Both the position numbers and the translations under genes were made by a program. This document shows, one piece after another, positions 58,231-64,000 of a stretch of DNA of 64,000 nt (its first letter is position 1; the number at the start of each line of letters is the position of its first letter). This DNA comes from Anagrus nilaparvatae. Its lineage: Eukaryota; Arthropoda; Insecta; Hymenoptera; Mymaridae. Location of the stretch: the NCBI GenBank assembly GCA_022575985.1, contig JAKSXM010000137.1, positions 15,456,001 through 15,520,000 of the forward strand, given 5' to 3'. The notes under the pieces were generated by a model that saw only the letters and a program-made list of their open reading frames with translations, made no database searches and was not told the DNA's origin.

Positions 58231-58915
58231 CATAGAGCATGTTCGCTTAAAATAGTATTAATATCCTGGTTTTAACAGATACTCCCTAATTATTATAAGT
58301 TCTAGAATCGAATTTATAAAAGTCCCTAAATTGAAATTATTTTAAGTCCACACTGTAAAAAGTAACTTTCTTAGATTAACAAAAAAAAATAGAATTTTTT
58401 CGAAAAATTAGTGAATTTCAAAAAAATTTGTAAATATTCGATAAAAATCGTAAATTTACTAAATTTAGTATATTATCAAAAAATTTGAGAATGCTCGATT
58501 TTTTTTTGTGATTTTACGAAAAAAGTTGTAAATGCACAACTATTTTTCGGTTTACAACTATTTTTTGAAAATTTTCGAAAAAAAATTGTAAATTATCAAT
58601 TTTTCTTGCGAATTCACAAAAAAAAGATGAGAATTCTTGGATTTTTCGATAATATATTAAATTTAGTAAGCTTACGATTTTTTCGAATATTTACAAATTT
58701 TTTTGAAAATTTACTAATTTTTCGAAAATGTTCTAATTTTTTTGTTAATGTAAAAAAGTTACTTTTTACAGTGCATAAAACTTAACGTATTCTAGGGTCC
58801 CTAAGTCAAAATTATTCTAAGTCCCCAAACTGAAAATATTCTAAGTCCTTTTGCCCCCCCCTCCCACTGCTGAAAAGAACTTTTAAAATAACTCTCCCTA
58901 TGAACATGTTCCATG
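58231..58915 (-). mobile_element. Dispersed MITE-like repeat (CATGAAACATGTT family), copy 6, interrupted
   Basis: Left part (58231-58350) has GAGCATGTTCGCTTA, ATACTCCCTAATTATTATAA and TCCCTAAATTGAAATTATTT. Right part (58776-58915) has TCTAAGTCCCCAAACTG, a C-run and ATGAACATGTTCCATGTT. The two halves are separated by the CACTG-ended MITE at 58351-58773. Confidence 0.72.
58351..58773. mobile_element. CACTG-ended MITE, 423 bp, nested (CACTA-like)
   Basis: The termini (CACTGTAAAAAGTAACTTT and complement) and internal TTCGAAAA and TTTACTAAATTTAGTA blocks match the 283-bp copy at 16567. The middle carries extra hairpin sequence. CA flanks both ends (58349-58350 and 58774-58775). The neighbouring family copy at about 59089 reads AAGTCCATAAACCTAAAG across the equivalent site, confirming a 2-bp CA duplication. 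Confidence 0.82.
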
Positions 58916-58956
58916 TTAAAAAACTTAAAACTAACTTGTGTATTCACATAACTAAC

Positions 58957-59250
58957 GAGCATTGTACATGTTCACTTATAACAGTTATAACTTATGCACC
59001 CTAATTATTATAAGCCCTAGAACCAAAATTATAAATAAATAACTAAATGCAAACTATCCTATAAATTATCAAGTCCATAAACCTAAAGTATTCTAAGTTC
59101 TTGTTCTTATTAGTTCCTAACTCCCATTTAAAATTATTTCTCAGTCCCTAAACTAAAACTAGTCCATTGGACCCCCCCCCCCCCCCCCCACCTCTTTGAA
59201 AATGTCCTACTGTAAAGGACTTATCCCTCCTTATGAACAAGTTCCATGTC
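58957..59250 (-). mobile_element. Dispersed MITE-like repeat (CATGAAACATGTT family), copy 7
   Basis: Begins near GAGCATTGTACATGTTCACT and ends TTATGAACAAGTTCCATG. It includes CACCCTAATTATTATAAG, AAGTCCATAAACC, and an unbroken C-run of about 18 at 59170-59190. It lies in tandem with copy 6, 40 bp away. Confidence 0.7.
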
Positions 59251-60290
59251 AATAAATAATTCAATCTATTTCTAGCTTTCTAGAACCAATTTTCAATTTC
59301 TTGCAGACATTTTCGTGGTTTTGGACTTTTGCTTTGAATTCGCTGTCTGGACGTGGAATCTTTCTAATATAAATTAGGTGTGCGGTTAAAAGTTTGCTTT
59401 TTTTAGTTAGGGTTTGGTCAAAATTTTTCGTAAAAAGACTGCAGATAGACAGTAAATTGAAAATTTTCCTGGCTAAAAATCCAATAAAAAACCTGAATTT
59501 TCGGCTCAAGTATGCGAAATTTTGTTTAACCGCAAATCTATAATAATACATTCTGGCATAGTATAAAAGAAATTGTTGCTGAAAATAAAATTTTTTGCAA
59601 AAAAAAAATCAATAAAAAAATTCTTGTTTTTCAATACCTCTTAAAAATTTAACAAATGAGTTCAAATAATTTCGCAAAAAAGAAAAAAAAAAACTGAAAA
59701 TTATCAAAATGTAGAACCAACTGTTACACTGTAAACTAAAATTATTCGACCAGTTTTGTTAATATTTCGTTGCATAGTTATAAGTTATTTCACAAGAAAC
59801 ATTATAACAAGGAACTTTTAAAGTATTAAGTAATATTGTAAAGCAGCTTACAAAGCATTAGATTACAAAGACGTTTTAATATTTTTTTTAAAACTTATTC
59901 TTTAACAACTTTTTTTTTACTTAAGTAGTATTTTCAAACAATTAAAAATTTATTAAAAACTTTAATTTTCTTATAATATTTAAAAAAAACTAATTTTATT
60001 CAGGATAATAAATCATAATTAGCAATAATTTTTGAGAAAAATAAATGGAGCATACAAAAAAAAAACTGAAGATAAAAAATTTAGTATAAAAAAAAATACT
60101 GCGAAATAATATTGAGAATAACGGTTTTTTATTTCAAAAAAATCAATACCTTTATAAGATCATTGAGATGACTTTAAAGGACACCATCTGTTAATGGAAG
60201 AAAGAAAAAAGTTACGGTAAATTTTTAATAATACATTGACTAAATATTTCAAGACCACAAAGTGATCGTTTACGAAAATATTGGCAAAAA
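59251..60290. other. AT-rich spacer; one 96-codon frame of unknown value
   Basis: A minus-strand frame at 59261-59551 is less biased than most (mixed charged and aromatic residues) but matches no family that I recognise and has no splice or promoter context. Treated as uncertain, probably non-coding. Confidence 0.35.
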
Positions 60291-60292
60291 TA

Positions 60293-60518
60293 CACGCATA
60301 CAAAAAATTAGTAAATATAACTAAAATTACGATGTTGTTTACTAAATTCAGTTTGGTTAATAGTCAATATAAATTATTAGTAAAATTTACTAATAAAATT
60401 TGTTTATAAAACTAAAACCTCAATTTTTTTAGAAAAATTTACTAATTTTTTGGTTATATTTACCAATCTATATTAATTCATTTTTATAGGTTAATTTTAC
60501 TATTATTTTTTTTGCGTG
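60293..60518. mobile_element. TA-flanked MITE with CACGCA ends, 226 bp
   Basis: Starts CACGCATACAAAAAATTAG and ends TTTTTTTTGCGTG. TA is present at 60291-60292 and 60519-60520. Internal blocks AAAATTAGTAAAT and ATTTACTAATTTTTT are mirrored. A diverged relative in opposite orientation lies at 25385-25545. The TA target suggests Tc1/mariner-type mobilisation. Confidence 0.75.
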
Positions 60519-60520
60519 TA

Positions 60521-63179
60521 CAGTAAGAAAATGTTAATACTAAAATTTCAAAATTAATTTCGCCAATTTAATTATCCATATATACAATATCATAAAATTA
60601 AAATAATTTAATGTTCCTAAGCTCTGACGTTAATATATATGAATACTCGTCAATAAATTCTACACATACAATACAACAATTATTAGTTATTATGCTTTCT
60701 GCCTAAACATTAAGCTTTACTATTCTCTATACATAGGTATTCCTTTAACCTATAACAGTCCTTATTTAATACAGGAATATAACTTATCCGTAAAGTCTTG
60801 GCCATTATATTTCCAACGTTTTCACATAAATAAAACAAATTTATTATGTAATTTTATTGGATTATATTATGTAACCTGGAAATTTCCTCCATATGTAATA
60901 ATTTATTATTTTGCATATGCTAAAGGTTACTGCTATTGGGTCACTGTGTAAGAAACGTTTTTTGCGCTAAACAGTTGGGAATATTTTTTAAAAAAGTTTT
61001 TAACATATGGTTGCTGTTGTGAATGGTATTGTACGTTTGGCTTGTTAATGGGTTTTAATGATAGTATCTTAACATATTTTTGAAATTTGCAAACTGTGGT
61101 TTATGATTATGTTTTTACTGACTCATTCATTCTTGAATTCTTTTGAAAATGTGGGTAAATTGTTGGAATATTTTTAGACTCTGAATATAGTTAGAGATAT
61201 TTGAAAATCAAGATTTAGAGTTAGATTTTCTAAGCAGAAACATTAATGACAATTTTATAAAATTATAAAAATAAAAAAATCATTCTTGCTATACAAATAA
61301 CCAGTAAACAAACTTGATTTATAAAAATAAAATCAAGGGGCTTAACTTATCTAGCACTGAATACATGAAAATTTTAACATGTAGCAAAAACATTGCTAGC
61401 TTACATCCCCAAGAATCGCAAAACATATGCTAAAATAAAAAACTAAAAATATATACACAACTAAAAAACACTTTTTGTTCCATAACTGCACCTTATCTCG
61501 ATCAGTCCATAGCTTCTGCATTTTAATTAAATTTCATAAAATTTATAATATTTTTTTATGGTTTTATCTAACTTTTTTTATAACATTAAATTTCTCAAAT
61601 TTCAGCAAATTTTTTCGTAGAATTAAAATTCTTTGCATCTTTTGAATTCGTTTTTCTAAAAAATCAATCTCAATGCGTAGTAAAATAACTGCGAAGAAAC
61701 CTTATGAAAGCATGATGAAAGATTAAATCCTTCAGTATTGGACAAATAACCGTTCATCAGGAAAATTTTTGTACCGTAATCTGAAAAATAATAACACATA
61801 ATTACATACATAAAATATTTTATATTGACTCGACTAAAATTTCAATGAATCGAAAATAATAATTCTAATAATTAAACAATTAATTCGCAAAAAAAGTACA
61901 ATCGCAGTACCTAATTAGTGCAACAATTATTATCAATAAATTTCCTTTTATTTAATTTAATTTTCTTCCTTCTTTAAATCTCTTTTGTGTGATTATGCAT
62001 GAATTTTAAATGAAATTTAATTTAGAATTATAAATAAATTTTCTTTCTACATGTGAAAAAATAAAATTAACAATTTTCTTTATATGTTTACCAAGATATT
62101 TACAAAGCAATAATAATTTTATATCAACTCGTGCATCCAATCGTACAAGCTCGTTAATCAATTTACGAGAGCTGTATACTTTATTCCACTCTAGTAACAA
62201 TTAAAAAAAAGAAAAATGAAGAAAATTCGATACTCATATATATACACATATGTATGCTTATAAATATATAGGTGTCAATGTATGTAGACTTATAGTCGCT
62301 TGGCAAATATTTTATTAAGCTGATTTTTTTATCGATTTAGGGAACAAGATTTGCAAAATTCAATTAACTTTTTGCTTTTTTTTGAATATTTGTATTGATA
62401 CAATTATTAATAGTTAAATTTTATCGTTTTTTATCAAACAAAAATTTGCTTCATAAGTAATTCATTAAAAAAAAAATTATTCCTCCTCATTCCTGGTTAA
62501 AAAGTTTCTATTTTTTTAAAAATAAATTATGAAATCATAAGATAATTTTGATATGGGCTCTTATGAGACTGAAAAATCGATTTTTTCACTCATGTATTTG
62601 AGAAATAAAGGAAATAAATTTGGAAAAGGCTCCCAATAATAAGAGAGTTGAAAATATACTGTATAAATAAATTAGTAAATAAAGGGCATCTTTTTGTAAG
62701 CTGTTGTTAGCCCACAAAGCACTGTTTAGTTTTGAGTGTAGCCTAGTAATCCCAATGTAATAAACAGCAATAGTCACAAATAGACTAAAAATTCAAAAAT
62801 ATTTTTTTTTCTGAATGGCACCAACTTCTTCAAAGTAATCATAAATCAAAGCAATTTTTCAAATTAACTACAAATCTAATATATACCCACATAAAAAAGC
62901 ATCTGAATTGAAAAAAACTACGTGTAATATTTAAAGAAATAAAAGTTTTACATAGACCATTTCTCGCCTCCATATAATATAAAAATTTTCTATTCTACAA
63001 TGAAACTATTATCACATACATTGAATCCAAAATTTTATATATATATATATATTAAAGACCCATACATATATATCGAATCAAATACCTGCAAAAAGAGAAG
63101 GAAGAAGAAGAGAATATTTTCAGCTAACACTATATATTTATAATGCAAAAAAAAAAGTAAAAAAGAAGCTGACATAAAA
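60521..63179. other. AT-rich spacer, no gene recognised
   Basis: Low-complexity DNA. Frames at 62006-62200 and 62586-62777 on the minus strand are short and unrecognised. Confidence 0.45.
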
Positions 63180-63620
63180 CATGAAAAAGAGAGGAAAAAG
63201 AAATAATGGTGGTAGTTATTGTGATGTGCACGTGCGCTGTGCACGTGTCTTATACATGTAATATATTCGACGAAATGGACGAATGGATATGAAAAAAAAA
63301 GAAAGAAATTCAGAGAAATATAAAGTACGCGATCTTCCAAAAACGAAAGATCGTCCACTTGGAGAAAAAAGATCCGCTTTTATGACTCTGTCGCCTCTAT
63401 ACATTTTTTTTTACAGTTTTATTTTATTTTCTTTTTTCCCTTGTTATATACCTTTAGTAAGTATTAAATTCAGTCTTTTTACCACCCGCAAAAATCTTCT
63501 TTTATTCTGGCAAACCGACAATATAGAATAGAACGTTTGGGTAATAATTTTGTTTCTACGAATTTTCGCATATACATTATGTATAGAGACTCTAGAAAAT
63601 TGAAGACTGCGCACGAGGGA
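63180..63620. promoter_or_regulatory. Unique island with duplicated GTGCACGTG motifs
   Basis: GTGCACGTG occurs at 63226-63234 and again at 63239-63247, so two CACGTG E-box palindromes lie 13 bp apart. Surrounding sequence to about 63620 is GC-richer than average and not repeated in the window. Overlapping frames on both strands (63216-63404 minus, 63283-63531 plus) have no recognised domain. A cis-regulatory role is the simplest guess. Confidence 0.35.
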
Positions 63621-64000
63621 TCGATATATTTCGATATATAACTGTTTTACTGCTCAAGCCTGTAATCAGAGATTATTGGTGACAGTATTATATGAGCTTT
63701 TAGAGGCGTCTAAAATAACCAAATTACACATATTTTTGGTAAATCGTTTAATTATACAACTTAATTAAACAAAAATTTTAGTTTCTATATATAATTAAAA
63801 TATACTAAAAGTCTTTAATTAAACATTTAAAATTTAAATTTAATTTAATACTGGTTTTAGCTATTATATTAGTAACTTAATCTTAATAAATAGCTTTATT
63901 ACTTAATAGATCGTCCAGTATTATAAAAGCCATCTATATAGATTTAAAATTTTAGATTGATTTATTGGAAAACACTTCATCTATATTTATATATTAGACC
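63621..64000. other. AT-rich spacer at right edge
   Basis: No repeat partner, RNA gene or coding frame was recognised. Confidence 0.45.

Overview
This 64 kb window is very AT-rich eukaryotic DNA, packed with homopolymer runs and short-period repeats. It holds no host protein-coding gene that I can recognise. It looks like intergenic or intronic sequence of an arthropod, most likely an insect. That guess rests on an R2-superclade LINE with an R2-type zinc finger and C-terminal endonuclease, a Ty3/gypsy-type gag, and arthropod-type TCAGT initiators in its LTR. An AT-rich parasitoid wasp would fit, but nothing here proves it.

Layout: (1) 1-6.1 kb is AT-rich spacer with a short tandem array (0.9-1.1 kb) and one small dispersed repeat. 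(2) 6.1-9.7 kb is a decayed R2-type LINE on the minus strand (zinc finger, reverse transcriptase, CCHC, restriction-like endonuclease). It is interrupted by a 717-bp foldback element whose 5-bp target duplication is still visible. (3) 16.1-16.9 kb has a 142-bp tandem array and a CACTG-ended MITE. (4) 20.9-23.5 kb is a nest of inverted repeats containing a 139-bp tandem repeat. (5) 25-31 kb has dispersed MITE-like copies and unique islands. (6) 32.4-34.9 kb is a local segmental duplication with a 158-bp tandem array, one unit of which carries a clean TA-flanked MITE. (7) 37.0-38.6 kb is a 1.2-kb foldback. (8) 39.7-43 kb is non-repetitive sequence with a marked cluster of CAGGTGT motifs. (9) 43.9-46.9 kb is a complete, apparently recent LTR retrotransposon that encodes only Gag. 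(10) 48.9-55.8 kb holds several foldbacks and MITEs, including a TTAA-flanked composite built from the same ~140-bp unit as the 21-22 kb array. (11) 58.2-60.5 kb has nested MITEs. (12) The rest is AT-rich spacer.

The most interesting items are three. First, the Gag-only LTR element: 526-bp LTRs that read identical, a 4-bp target duplication, an intact 290-codon Gag, no pol, a repeat-structured leader and a TATA-plus-initiator-array promoter. Second, a dispersed family of foldback structures made of forward then inverted ~140-bp units, present inside differently ended elements. Third, a set of nested insertions whose empty sites can be read from paralogous copies in this same window. All comparisons were made by eye; no alignment or database search was run.
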